A stretch of 64,000 nt of DNA from the NCBI GenBank assembly GCA_964512485.1, contig CAZEHJ010000008.1, positions 6,663 through 70,662 of the forward strand, given 5' to 3'. This DNA comes from CAZEHJ01 sp964512485. GTDB taxonomy: Bacteria; Bacteroidota; Rhodothermia; Rhodothermales; UBA10348. The notes beneath the pieces were generated by a model, which saw only the letters and a program-made list of their open reading frames with translations, was not told the origin of the DNA and ran no database searches. A program made the position numbers and the translations under genes. Positions 51,814 through 60,179 of the stretch are shown here, piece after piece (position 1 is the first letter of the stretch; each line of letters opens with the position of its first letter).

Positions 51814-53508
51814 TCACTTCACCACNNNNNNNNNNNNNNNNNNNNNNNNNNNNNNNNNNNNNNNNNNNNNNNNNNNNNNNNNNNNNNNNNNNNNNNNNNN
51901 NNNNNNNNNNNNNNNNNNNNNNNNNACAAACATCGTGTCGCTTTGAGCGAACCCATAGCGCACCGCAATCGCCCGCACGTCTGAATGGATGCCAGAAACG
52001 GGAGTGGAATAGAGCTGCCAGCGTACCCCACCGTCTGTGGAATATTCGATTGAAGCACCTTTGGTCGGACTGCTCAATTCCAGATCTTCGTTTTCAAGCC
52101 GGCGCACGATCGGCATTTCTGTGATGGGTTGAGAGCCCCCCGGCCACATCATCTCAGAAAGCTCCTCTTCGGGAATGGCTCCCATGTCGCCCGTTCGCTC
52201 TTCCCAAAGATCCAGCTCCTCGCTCAGCCGAAGGAGAACATCAGCATAAGCCGGGTCCGTGGCCAGGTTGTTGATTTCATGCGGATCATCGAGGGTATCA
52301 AACAACTCTTCGGGCGGCTTCGAGTCAGCAAACATTGCGGCTGCTGCACCGGTCAGTTCTCCACTGTCGTTCAGGCGAATCAGGTCCTGCATCAGGGGCA
52401 TCCTGTCGCGGTACGCATTCGGTGTAAAAAACGGCCGCTCCGGGTGATAATGCCGTATGTATTTGTACTGCCCGTCTCTGACTGCTCGGGAGCGGTCGTG
52501 AGCTTCGTCCATTCGGTCACGAGCCGCAAAGATGTATTCGCGTTCAACTGTGGAGGCCTGTTCGCCAAGAAAGGCACGCCCTTCGAAATATTCAGGGATG
52601 TCAACACCTGCCAGCGACAGAACTGTGGCAGATAAATCGATAAAAGAAATCAGGCGCGAATCGACGTCCGGTTCATTCCACCCTTCCGGGAAACGGATGA
52701 TCATCGGCGTAAGCAAACCCGAGTCCTGAAGCCATCGTTTGGCACGTGGAATACCATCGCCGTGATCAGAAAAGAAAAAGACAATCGTGTTGTCAGAAAG
52801 TCCATCGGCTTCAAGTTCATCGAGAATGCCTCCGACCCAGACATCCATGCGACCGACGTTGTCGAGCATCTGCGCGTAGTCCTTGCGAATGACGGGAGTG
52901 TCCGGGAAATAGGGAGGGAGTTCGACTTTCGAGGGATCTATGACGGCCTCCCTGTCTTCGTGCAGTCCCGATTCATGCGTCAAATTCGAGTTGAACACAG
53001 AGAAGAATGGTTGGTCTGCACTCTCGCGGTTACGCCAATGTGCCTGGTTGTTGGATTCATCCCAAGCCGACCGGGGTCTTCCAAAATTGTAATCGGTCTT
53101 CCGGTTGTTTGAAGTGAAGTATCCGGCGCCTCGCAGATATTCGGTAAACGCCTTCACATCTGGGGGTGGAACGGCAGCGTACTTCGGATGCTCCAGGCCG
53201 GGAAAACTTGAAGCATCTTGATTCGCGCGATGCTGATGCCCTCCAATAGATGTCTGGTACATTCCCGTGATCAGCGCCGTTCGTGCAGCGCTACAGACCG
53301 GAGCCGTCGCGAACAGATGCGTGTAGCGTGTGCCTTGTTCGGCGAGATGGTCAAGTCTGGGTGTTGACACCAACGTATTTCCCCAACTCCCAAGGTGAGG
53401 GCTCATGTCCTCCACCGTGATCCAGAGGATATTTGGACGATCGATAGGTTGCTCTGAATTGCAGCCTGATAGCAGCAAGCAAAGCAGAAGCAAATGGAGA
53501 TTTTTCAC
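51814..53508 (-). CDS. Sulfatase-family lipoprotein, 3' end interrupted by an assembly gap
   Basis: An exported sulfatase of at least 527 residues. The GTG at 53508 gives a lipoprotein signal (VKNLHLLLLCLLLSGC); the longer open frame to 53634 adds a non-signal stretch. The metal site NILWITVEDMSPHLGSWGN and the modification motif VCSAARTALITGMYQ (CxAxR, whose cysteine becomes formylglycine) are intact, as is FFFSDHGDGIPRAKRW. After the catalytic domain a C-terminal beta domain (GASIEYSTDGGVRWQLYSTP) runs into the 100-N gap at 51826-51925, so the reading frame and the apparent end VVK at 51814 are not reliable. Substrate class is unknown. It converges on rpoD. Confidence 0.85.
   Translation of the reverse strand: MKNLHLLLLCLLLSGCNSEQPIDRPNILWITVEDMSPHLGSWGNTLVSTPRLDHLAEQGTRYTHLFATAPVCSAARTALITGMYQTSIGGHQHRANQDASSFPGLEHPKYAAVPPPDVKAFTEYLRGAGYFTSNNRKTDYNFGRPRSAWDESNNQAHWRNRESADQPFFSVFNSNLTHESGLHEDREAVIDPSKVELPPYFPDTPVIRKDYAQMLDNVGRMDVWVGGILDELEADGLSDNTIVFFFSDHGDGIPRAKRWLQDSGLLTPMIIRFPEGWNEPDVDSRLISFIDLSATVLSLAGVDIPEYFEGRAFLGEQASTVEREYIFAARDRMDEAHDRSRAVRDGQYKYIRHYHPERPFFTPNAYRDRMPLMQDLIRLNDSGELTGAAAAMFADSKPPEELFDTLDDPHEINNLATDPAYADVLLRLSEELDLWEERTGDMGAIPEEELSEMMWPGGSQPITEMPIVRRLENEDLELSSPTKGASIEYSTDGGVRWQLYSTPVSGIHSDVRAIAVRYGFAQSDTMFXXXXXXXXXXXXXXXXXXXXXXXXXXXXXXXXXXVVK
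51826..51925. other. Assembly gap (100 N) inside the sulfatase gene
   Basis: A run of exactly 100 N, a scaffolding placeholder of unknown real length. Unlike the other two gaps it shows no tandem repeat at its borders. It hides the C-terminal end of the sulfatase and possibly its terminator. Confidence 0.95.
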
Positions 53509-53650
53509 GGGCTGACCACAGGGATAGTGAGCTGTTGCAAGCCATTGACTTATCTCATTATACACTTTGTTGGATGAACACAGTTTATAGGGCGGTAATG
53601 ATGCCTCAGGGACGATGCGAGGCAAATTGAGCACTTATCGCGAAGAGATC

Positions 53651-53679
53651 TTGTGCTAACGGTGTTCAACTGGTATTCT
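53651..53679 (+). promoter_or_regulatory. Possible promoter for the RsbW/STAS/sigma cluster
   Basis: TTGTGC (53651-53656) and TATTCT (53674-53679) are 17 bases apart, about 87 bases before the first gene of the cluster. The spacing is ideal for a sigma-70 promoter, but the boxes are imperfect and Bacteroidota promoters often use a different consensus, so this is a suggestion only. Confidence 0.25.
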
Positions 53680-53765
53680 CTGGACTATTCATATCAGGGA
53701 ATCAAGGCGATTCAGAAAGGATTTGCCCGGAATTCCATAGCGTATGAGTCGAAAAACAGCCTCAA

Positions 53766-54176
53766 ATGGAGCAACATTTCGATCGAAATATCGACGAGTT
53801 GAAGAAGATCTTCTCCTTTCTTGAAGGAGCCAGCACAGCTCTGTCGCTGAATCAGGCATCATCGTTCGCCCTCAACATGGTTGTTGAGGAGCTCTTCACC
53901 AACATGGTGAAATACAATGGGAATGGAGCAGACGATATTCTGGTCGGTGTGGACATGGATGGCGACAAAATGGTTGTTCGCCTCATCGACTTCGATTCAG
54001 AACCGTTCGATTACCCGGAAGAGGAGGAGGTTGATGTAACTGCCCCGTTGCACAAGCGGACCCCGGGAGGACTGGGTATCCATCTGGTAAAAATGTTCAT
54101 GGATGAGGTGAGTTACGAGTACAAAGATCGGAAAACCAGTATCCGATTGGTCAAACAGCTGAACACAAATGCTTGA
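53766..54176 (+). CDS. RsbW-like anti-sigma factor (HATPase_c serine kinase)
   Basis: A 136-residue GHKL ATPase like RsbW/SpoIIAB, which bind a sigma factor and phosphorylate a STAS antagonist. The N box is VVEELFTNMVKYNGNG, the D box is LIDFDSEPFDYP, and the G box with lid is HKRTPGGLGIHLVKMFMDEV. Its last eight bases overlap the start of a STAS gene, the expected partner. These proteins usually control general stress or partner-switch pathways; whether the target here is the ECF sigma downstream is open, since ECF factors normally use other anti-sigmas. Confidence 0.9.
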   Translation: MEQHFDRNIDELKKIFSFLEGASTALSLNQASSFALNMVVEELFTNMVKYNGNGADDILVGVDMDGDKMVVRLIDFDSEPFDYPEEEEVDVTAPLHKRTPGGLGIHLVKMFMDEVSYEYKDRKTSIRLVKQLNTNA

Positions 54177-54453
54177 AATTATCAAGGACGGATCTCACTC
54201 GATCCGATTGAAGGGAAGGCTGGACGCAACCCAGTCAGAAATGGCGTTTGAGGAATTTGCCTCACTCACCGGGGAGTGTACCGTTCACTTTGAGGAACTG
54301 GATTACATTTCAAGTGCGGGCTTGAGTGTGCTGTTGCATACACAGCAAAGACTGTCAGGTGATGGTGGCTCGATCAAATTGCGCGGACTGAATCAACATG
54401 TGCGCCTGGTGTTCGAATACGCCGGGTTCGACATGATTTTTGACATGGAATAA
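54169..54453 (+). CDS. STAS-domain anti-sigma factor antagonist
   Basis: A 94-residue STAS protein of the RsbV/SpoIIAA type. The phospho-acceptor serine lies in the usual place in LDYISSAGLSVLLHTQQRL. It overlaps the RsbW-like gene by eight bases, which couples kinase and substrate production. When unphosphorylated such proteins sequester the kinase and free the sigma factor. No PP2C phosphatase (RsbU/SpoIIE type) is in the window to reset it. Confidence 0.92.
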   Translation: MLEIIKDGSHSIRLKGRLDATQSEMAFEEFASLTGECTVHFEELDYISSAGLSVLLHTQQRLSGDGGSIKLRGLNQHVRLVFEYAGFDMIFDME

Positions 54454-54503
54454 TCCATTTCCAACTTTCCCAGAGACGAATTGTACTTCACACGGAAGAA
54501 ATC

Positions 54504-55052
54504 ATGAATGACGAACATGATCATCAGCTGGTCAAGCGGACGCTTTCGGGCGAACGCGGGGCTTTTGGTCAACTTGTCGAACGCTATCAAACGGCCGTGT
54601 ATACAGTAGCATACAATGTTCTGGGAAATGCAGCCGATGCCGAGGATGCCGCTCAGGTGGCCTTCCTCAAAGCGTACGAACAACTTGCTTCGTTCAATGA
54701 TGACTACCGGTTCTTCAGCTGGCTGTACAGAATTGCCGTTAACGAATCGATCAACGCTAAAAAGAAGAAGCGTCCGATAAGCGGTCTGGATCACGTGGAA
54801 GCCGTGTCAGACGGAATGGCAGATCGACAGACGGAAGAAAATGAACTGGAAGACAGAGTAGGAGATGCTTTGATGGATCTTTCTCCAACAGACAGGGCCA
54901 TCATCATTCTTCGACACTATCAGGATTTCTCCTATCCGGATATCGCCTATATCCTGGATATCTCAGAAAAGAAAGTGAAGTCTCGTCTGTATACCGCGCG
55001 ACAAAGACTCAGAGGCATTTTTGAACAGCGGGGAATTTCGGTTCAAGCATGA
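54504..55052 (+). CDS. ECF RNA polymerase sigma factor
   Basis: A 182-residue group 4 (ECF) sigma factor. Region 2 reads GERGAFGQLVERYQTAVYTV then DAEDAAQVAFLKAYEQL and FSWLYRIAVNESINAKKKK; region 4 reads LMDLSPTDRAIIILRHYQDF and ISEKKVKSRLYTARQRLRGI. It starts 50 bases after the STAS gene and overlaps the next gene by four bases (ATGA), the standard layout with a cognate anti-sigma factor. Expected to direct an envelope-stress or similar regulon. Confidence 0.93.
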   Translation: MNDEHDHQLVKRTLSGERGAFGQLVERYQTAVYTVAYNVLGNAADAEDAAQVAFLKAYEQLASFNDDYRFFSWLYRIAVNESINAKKKKRPISGLDHVEAVSDGMADRQTEENELEDRVGDALMDLSPTDRAIIILRHYQDFSYPDIAYILDISEKKVKSRLYTARQRLRGIFEQRGISVQA

Positions 55053-55657
55053 CACAGGAACTCATAGATCTGATTCAGCGGGAGGTCGACGGACAGAATA
55101 CACCCGAAGATCAGGCACTGCTGCGCCGCCATTGTGAGGAAGACCCTTCGGTGAAGATGGAGCTCGATGGAGCTCTGAAGGTGGGGCGCGTTCTCGACAA
55201 CATTGTTGAGGTATCGCCCCCGGCCGACTTTGTTCACCGAGTGATGGATGCCCTACCAGAGCATCCTTCCTGGCAGCGCGCAATTCGCAAAGCTCCTTCC
55301 AGAGGACCACTATTCCGACTTACGTCCAGGCCCGTTTTTACGTTGGCCTACGGACTCGTGGTCGGAGTTTTTGTGACGATATTCGTCATGTCCGGGATCG
55401 AGTCAGACATTCCGGTAACTGATCAGTTGTCCGGTACGATGGCATCGTCATCAGAAGTCATTTTTTCAGAAAACATCGTTCTTGATCAGGGAGCGGTCGG
55501 AGAAGGTGATACGATCTCCCTCTCAGCCATCCAGATCGAGGAAGGTGTTCAGATTTCCGCTGACGGAAGCCTGCACGCCAACGATGTCATCACATTTTCA
55601 ATCGTACGGGACGGGACTGAATTGTTCAGCCGGTCCATACCGGTCATATCACGCTGA
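55049..55657 (+). CDS. Candidate membrane anti-sigma factor for the ECF sigma
   Basis: A 202-residue protein with one membrane helix near residue 115 (FTLAYGLVVGVFVTIFVM). The cytoplasmic N-terminus resembles a zf-HC2/ZAS anti-sigma domain in helical pattern (LIQREVDGQNTPEDQALLRR, HCEEDPSVKMELDGALKV), but only one His-Cys pair is present instead of the full zinc motif. The outer part is beta-rich and short, with no protease or sensor motif. Position directly after an ECF sigma with an ATGA overlap makes the anti-sigma role likely, not proven. Confidence 0.75.
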   Translation: MTQELIDLIQREVDGQNTPEDQALLRRHCEEDPSVKMELDGALKVGRVLDNIVEVSPPADFVHRVMDALPEHPSWQRAIRKAPSRGPLFRLTSRPVFTLAYGLVVGVFVTIFVMSGIESDIPVTDQLSGTMASSSEVIFSENIVLDQGAVGEGDTISLSAIQIEEGVQISADGSLHANDVITFSIVRDGTELFSRSIPVISR

Positions 55658-55771
55658 TAGACCGGTTTTGGAGTCTCGCAAAGTTTTTTTGTGAAACCTT
55701 CCAACCCTCACCCATTTGCTCTGTAATTGAGTCGAATACCCTTATTACAAGGAACCCACCACCTAGCTCTT

Positions 55772-55777
55772 AGGAGG
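55772..55777 (+). promoter_or_regulatory. Strong ribosome binding site before the 12-residue-repeat gene
   Basis: AGGAGG lies seven bases before the ATG at 55785. A perfect Shine-Dalgarno sequence is uncommon in this window, where most genes have weak or no such site, and suggests that the repeat protein is made in quantity. Confidence 0.7.
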
Positions 55778-55784
55778 AGACGCC

Positions 55785-57023
55785 ATGAACAACAATAGAA
55801 AATTCGCCATCGGGGCGATAGCAGTAGGAATCGTTTTTATAGTCTTTTTTGCTTACAGCGACTACCCAGCTGATGAGCAAGAACTGACTGGAACCATGGT
55901 TTCTCCCGACACGTCCGCAGTCGCGGGTGTAGTGCCCATGGAGCGGTACCGTCCGCCTCAGATTGAAGACGCTGATGTCATCCTCGAGGATGCCACGATG
56001 CAGACACTGCTTCAGGACAATACTTTCATCGATATGGTGGAAAGCGGAGACCTCGCATTCATCTTTGATATGGACGAGTTGAGCCGTTCGATGGACTTCG
56101 ATCGGGTCGCTGAAATGGCTCGCGCCGGTGAACTGGAAAAAGTAGCTGATCTTGCCAGGTCGGAAGACTTCGCACGTGCCGCTGAATTTGCCAGGGCGGC
56201 TGGTTTCGAACGAGTAACAGAGTTCGCAAAATCAGAATCATTGGAAAAAGTAGCCGACCTCGCCCGCAGTGGTGAAATGGAGAAGGTTGCTGAGTTTGCA
56301 AAAGCCGGCCAGCTTGAGCGAGTATCAGAACTCGCAAAAAGTGAAAACTTTGAGCGCGTCGCTGAAATGGCACGTGGCGGTGAACTGGAACGCGTCGCTG
56401 AAATGGCACGTGGCGGTGAACTGGATCGTTTTGCCGAAATGGCTCGTGCCGGTGAACTGGATCGTGCGATTGAAATGGCTCGTGCCGGTGACATGGAAAA
56501 AGTTGCTGAGTTCGCCCGAGCCAACAATCTCGAGCGTGCAGAAGAACTGGCTCGCGGAGGACAGTTTGAGCGCGTAGCTCAGATGGCCAAGAGCGGTGAT
56601 CTCGAAAGAGTGAGCGAACTGGCTCGTGCCGGGCAGCTTGAGCGCGTCTCCGAAATGGCCCGTGCTGGCTCCTTCGAGAAGGTCGCTGACCTCGCTCGCG
56701 CCGGACAGCTCGAACGTGCTGCTGAACTTGCTCGTTCAGCTGACATGGAAAGAGTAGCCGAATTCGCTCGCGCCGAAGACTTCGGTCGCATCCAGCAATT
56801 CGCTCGCTCAGCTGGCTTTGAAAGAATGGCCGAGTTCGCTCGCGCTGGACAGCTCGAACGTGCCGCCGAAATGGCCCGTGCAGGATCTTTTGAGAAGATC
56901 TCATCGCTCGCTCGCTCAGGCGCACTGGAAAAAGTAGCCGATCTCTCTCGCACAGGCGAGTTCGCCAAAGTAGCCTCCATGGCACGCTCCGGCGATCTGG
57001 AACGAGCAATTGGTGGCGAATAA
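55785..57023 (+). CDS. Membrane-anchored protein of twenty-five 12-residue helical repeats
   Basis: I do not recognise this 412-residue protein. A single membrane helix at residues 5-22 (KFAIGAIAVGIVFIVFFAY) is followed by a linker of about 80 residues and then, from residue 106, 25 complete 12-residue units and a partial one. The consensus is (E/D)-(R/K)-V-A-E-(M/L/F)-A-R-(A/S)-G-(E/Q/D)-(L/F), for example ERVAEMARGGEL twice in a row. Each unit looks like a short helix ended by a small residue and Gly, so a solenoid or a broken coiled coil is likely. The strong charge and periodicity fit an envelope spacer or binding platform. It follows the ECF/anti-sigma pair by 127 bases and may be a member of that regulon. 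Confidence 0.8.
   Translation: MNNNRKFAIGAIAVGIVFIVFFAYSDYPADEQELTGTMVSPDTSAVAGVVPMERYRPPQIEDADVILEDATMQTLLQDNTFIDMVESGDLAFIFDMDELSRSMDFDRVAEMARAGELEKVADLARSEDFARAAEFARAAGFERVTEFAKSESLEKVADLARSGEMEKVAEFAKAGQLERVSELAKSENFERVAEMARGGELERVAEMARGGELDRFAEMARAGELDRAIEMARAGDMEKVAEFARANNLERAEELARGGQFERVAQMAKSGDLERVSELARAGQLERVSEMARAGSFEKVADLARAGQLERAAELARSADMERVAEFARAEDFGRIQQFARSAGFERMAEFARAGQLERAAEMARAGSFEKISSLARSGALEKVADLSRTGEFAKVASMARSGDLERAIGGE
56100..56999 (+). repeat. 36-bp tandem coding repeat array, 25 units
   Basis: Every 36 bases encode one 12-residue unit of the preceding protein. The units are diverged at the DNA level over most of the array (synonymous and conservative changes), with two almost identical neighbouring units around 56352-56423. 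That pattern points to an old array under protein-level selection with at least one recent duplication. Confidence 0.9.
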
Positions 57024-57103
57024 CATCTCTGCTCACTCCGGCAGGTGGGTTTGCTGATGTACACTGAATAAGCAGTGTGGCGCTTAAGTGTCAGCATTAG
57101 CAT

Positions 57104-57132
57104 GGGTGGCCGGTCCTTTGGACCGGCCACCC
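57104..57132. terminator. Perfect 13-bp hairpin after the repeat-protein gene
   Basis: The arms gggtggccggtcc and ggaccggccaccc pair perfectly around a ttt loop, 80 bases beyond the stop at 57023. No T-tract follows. Its outer GTGGCC/GGCCAC resembles the hairpin at 33067-33101, also U-tract-less and also at a gene end. Confidence 0.55.
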
Positions 57133-57211
57133 AGACTTGTTCAGGGGCTCCTCACTCATTATTGACTCCGGCACATCCATTTCATAAGGTGTGAACCGGC
57201 CTCCAACCAAG

Positions 57212-60172
57212 ATGAGATTTTTCATGTGTCGATTCCGCTCCGTTTTCTTCGCCCAGGCGCTCGCTGTTGTTGTTTTTTCGGGCATGGCTTCCGATTCCTA
57301 CGCTCAGTTCAGAGTTCTCGAAACCGAGGATCTTCGACTCATCTACCACGATCTTTCTGCTGATTACCTGGTGAAACACGTAGCGAGCAGCTACACGAAT
57401 TCCCTGCTCGAGTATCAAGACCTGTTGGGATACAAGCCTTCTGATCCAGTTACCATCTTCCTTCACGACGGAAGCGACTACGGTAATGCCAGTGCGGACG
57501 TTTTGCCCCGCAACCGGATTACGATGGCTCTCGCACCGCTCAGTTATTGGTATGAAACGGCACCGGCCAACGAACGAATGAATTCGACACTGCATCACGA
57601 GATGGTGCACGTGGCATCAAACGACGGTGCAGCCGGAGCGGATCGTGCATTCAGGAAGCTTTTTGCCGGCAAGGTAGCGGTCAGCGATCAAGATCCGGTC
57701 TCGATTCTTTACAGCTATCTGACAGCACCGCGTCGATATGCACCCCGCTGGTATCAGGAAGGAATTGCGGTATTCATGGAAACGTGGCTCACGGGTCTGG
57801 GGCGCTCCCTGGGTGGCTACGACGAGATGATGTTCAGAGCGTCTGTACTCGACGATCGATCATTTTATGACGTGGTTGGACTCGAGTCGGAAGGCACGAC
57901 GGTGGATTTTCAGGTTGGCGTCAATTCATACCTGTACGGAACCCGGTTCATGAGCTATCTCGCGTATGAATATGGCCCGGAAAAGGTCGTGTCATGGTTC
58001 TTCAGAGATGAGGGATCAAAAGCGCATTTCACGTCTCAATTCAAGCAGGAATTCGGGCTGTCTCTGAAAGATTCGTGGCAGGATTGGACGGAATTCGAAA
58101 AGCAGTTCCAGACCAATAATCTGGATCGGATCCGCAGTTTTCCGATCACCGAGCATCGGGAAGTGGCGTCTCATCCTCTGGGGTCCATGTCCCGCTCGTT
58201 TGTTGATCCTGAAACGGGAAGACTATTGGTTGCTGTGAACTATCCGGGCAAACTGAGTCATCTGGCCTCTATCGACATGGAGACGGGCGATATGAAAAAG
58301 TTGACCGGTTTGCGCGGCCCTTCTCTCTACACAGTCACTTCCCTGGCGTTCGATTCAGCTCAGCGCGTCCTGTATTACACGATCGACAACAGCCGTTGGC
58401 GCGATCTGGTACAGTATGATCTCAAAACTGGAAAGAAGACAACTCTCATGAAAAATGAGCGGGTCGGGGACCTGGTTTTCAATCAAGCTGACGGTTCACT
58501 GTGGGGAGTACGGCATTTCCTGGGGCTTTCGACGCTCGTTAGAATGGAGGCACCATTCGACGAATGGGATCTTGTGATGTCGCTCGAATACGGCAAGGAT
58601 ATGTATGATCTGGATATCTCTCCCGACGGCTCAATGCTTAGCGCGGCGTACGTAACGGCGGATGGCCTTCAGAAACTCGTGTCATACCAGACAGAAGAAC
58701 TTCTGGAGGGTTCGTCAGAGTTCAATGTGTTGTTCGACTTCGACATTTCGAATCCTGAAAGCTTCATATTTACCTCTGACGGGAAGTCACTGGTCGGCTC
58801 ATCATACTATTCAGGTGTATCGAATATCTATCAGATCGATCTGGGCGGGGCACCCGCCATCTCGCTGACCAATACCGAGACAGGATATTTCAGACCTCAG
58901 ATTCTGGACGATGGATCTTTACTGGCATTTCACTTCACCGCGGATGGTTTCCAACCGGTAATTATCGAGGACCCGAAAGGTAGCCGGGCAAATTCGATTA
59001 TGTATCTTGGTCATGAGGTTGTGGGTAAACATCCTGTTGTGAGGGGCTGGCTTGCGCCACCACCGAGCCGAATTGACCTGGACGAGGTTGGATATACTGA
59101 CGAACCCTACAATCCGCGCCTTGGACTGAATCTGGCGACGGTCTACCCGGTCATACAAGGATATGGAGATGGCATTTCAGCAGGGCTCCGATTTGATCTC
59201 TCAGATCCGCTCTTCATGCACGAGTGGGTTGTCACAGCGTCATTCTCCCCAGATGCCAGTCTTCCAGACGAAGAACGGCTTCACGCAGGTGTTCACTACC
59301 GCCATCGTGGTTTGAACCTTTCGGGGGATTACAACACGGCAGATTTCTACGATCTTTTCGGACCCACGAAAAGAAGTCGAAAAGGAATCGCGCTCAAGGC
59401 GAATTATTCAAGATCCCTGGCATGGGAAGGCCCGAAACGGAATCTTGGCTACTCGATTGGTGCAGGTAGCTTCTTCAGACTGCGTGAATTGCCTGACTAC
59501 CAGAATGTCGCCGCCAGCTTTACGCGGATGTACAACGCGAGCGCTTCGCTGAACTATAAAGCGGTTCGTTCTTCCCTGGGCGCGGTCGACGATGAAACCG
59601 GAATCCTGACTTCAATCACAGGAAGTGCCAATGCTGTGAATGGAGAGATCTTTCCGAGGATTGAAGGAGAGCTTCATCTCGGTGCGCTTCTGCCCATCCA
59701 GCACGTTTCTCTCTGGCTGCGAACAACAGCGGGAGTGTCTGCTGGAGAAGCGGACAATCCGTTCGCAAATTTCTACTTCGGCGGATTCAGGAATAACTGG
59801 GTAGATCGCGAGGCCGTCAAACGGTTCAGATCCTCATTGGCTTTCCCGGGTCTTGAAATTGATGAACTGGGTGGTACCTCGTTTGCCAAAACGCAGGCTG
59901 AACTCATCCTGCCACCGATCCGATTCAAAAATGTGGGTGGATCCAGTCTCTATCTGAAATGGGTGAGACCTACGGTATTTGCAACAGCGATGGCCACGAA
60001 TGTGACCGACTCCGATTCCAGAATCCGAGCTGTAAACGTGGGCGGTCAGCTGGATTTGCGGATCATGATGTTTTCCTATCTTAAAACCACGTTGTCAGCC
60101 GGCTGGGCGCAAGCCCGGCAAATTGACGGTAGGACTGGCACGGAAACCATGATCTCGCTCAAGATTCTCTGA
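57212..60172 (+). CDS. Exported metalloprotease with propeller and C-terminal beta-barrel-like domain
   Basis: A protein of about 986 residues. The ATG at 57212 (MRFFMCRFRSVFFAQALAVV) gives a signal peptide ending near SYAQ; a GTG at 57191 is an alternative. A peptidase MA-like gluzincin domain has HHEMVHVAS (HExxH at residues 129-133) and YQEGIAVFMETW about 50 residues later for the third ligand. A middle part (about 310-620) has propeller-type repeats such as LYTVTSLAFDSAQRVLYYTI and DLDISPDGSMLSAAYV. The last 350 residues are beta-rich with FYFGGFRNNWVDREAVKRF, resembling an Omp85/surface-antigen barrel end. The protease may thus be tied to the outer membrane; the barrel reading is inference. 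It is eight bases from the PrsW gene. Confidence 0.8.
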   Translation: MRFFMCRFRSVFFAQALAVVVFSGMASDSYAQFRVLETEDLRLIYHDLSADYLVKHVASSYTNSLLEYQDLLGYKPSDPVTIFLHDGSDYGNASADVLPRNRITMALAPLSYWYETAPANERMNSTLHHEMVHVASNDGAAGADRAFRKLFAGKVAVSDQDPVSILYSYLTAPRRYAPRWYQEGIAVFMETWLTGLGRSLGGYDEMMFRASVLDDRSFYDVVGLESEGTTVDFQVGVNSYLYGTRFMSYLAYEYGPEKVVSWFFRDEGSKAHFTSQFKQEFGLSLKDSWQDWTEFEKQFQTNNLDRIRSFPITEHREVASHPLGSMSRSFVDPETGRLLVAVNYPGKLSHLASIDMETGDMKKLTGLRGPSLYTVTSLAFDSAQRVLYYTIDNSRWRDLVQYDLKTGKKTTLMKNERVGDLVFNQADGSLWGVRHFLGLSTLVRMEAPFDEWDLVMSLEYGKDMYDLDISPDGSMLSAAYVTADGLQKLVSYQTEELLEGSSEFNVLFDFDISNPESFIFTSDGKSLVGSSYYSGVSNIYQIDLGGAPAISLTNTETGYFRPQILDDGSLLAFHFTADGFQPVIIEDPKGSRANSIMYLGHEVVGKHPVVRGWLAPPPSRIDLDEVGYTDEPYNPRLGLNLATVYPVIQGYGDGISAGLRFDLSDPLFMHEWVVTASFSPDASLPDEERLHAGVHYRHRGLNLSGDYNTADFYDLFGPTKRSRKGIALKANYSRSLAWEGPKRNLGYSIGAGSFFRLRELPDYQNVAASFTRMYNASASLNYKAVRSSLGAVDDETGILTSITGSANAVNGEIFPRIEGELHLGALLPIQHVSLWLRTTAGVSAGEADNPFANFYFGGFRNNWVDREAVKRFRSSLAFPGLEIDELGGTSFAKTQAELILPPIRFKNVGGSSLYLKWVRPTVFATAMATNVTDSDSRIRAVNVGGQLDLRIMMFSYLKTTLSAGWAQARQIDGRTGTETMISLKIL

Positions 60173-60179
60173 CGCATAA

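Noticed and set aside
56100..56999. 36-bp periodic repeats resembling a CRISPR array in spacing
   Set aside because: There are no unique spacers: each 36-bp unit is contiguous with the next and in frame, encoding the 12-residue repeats.
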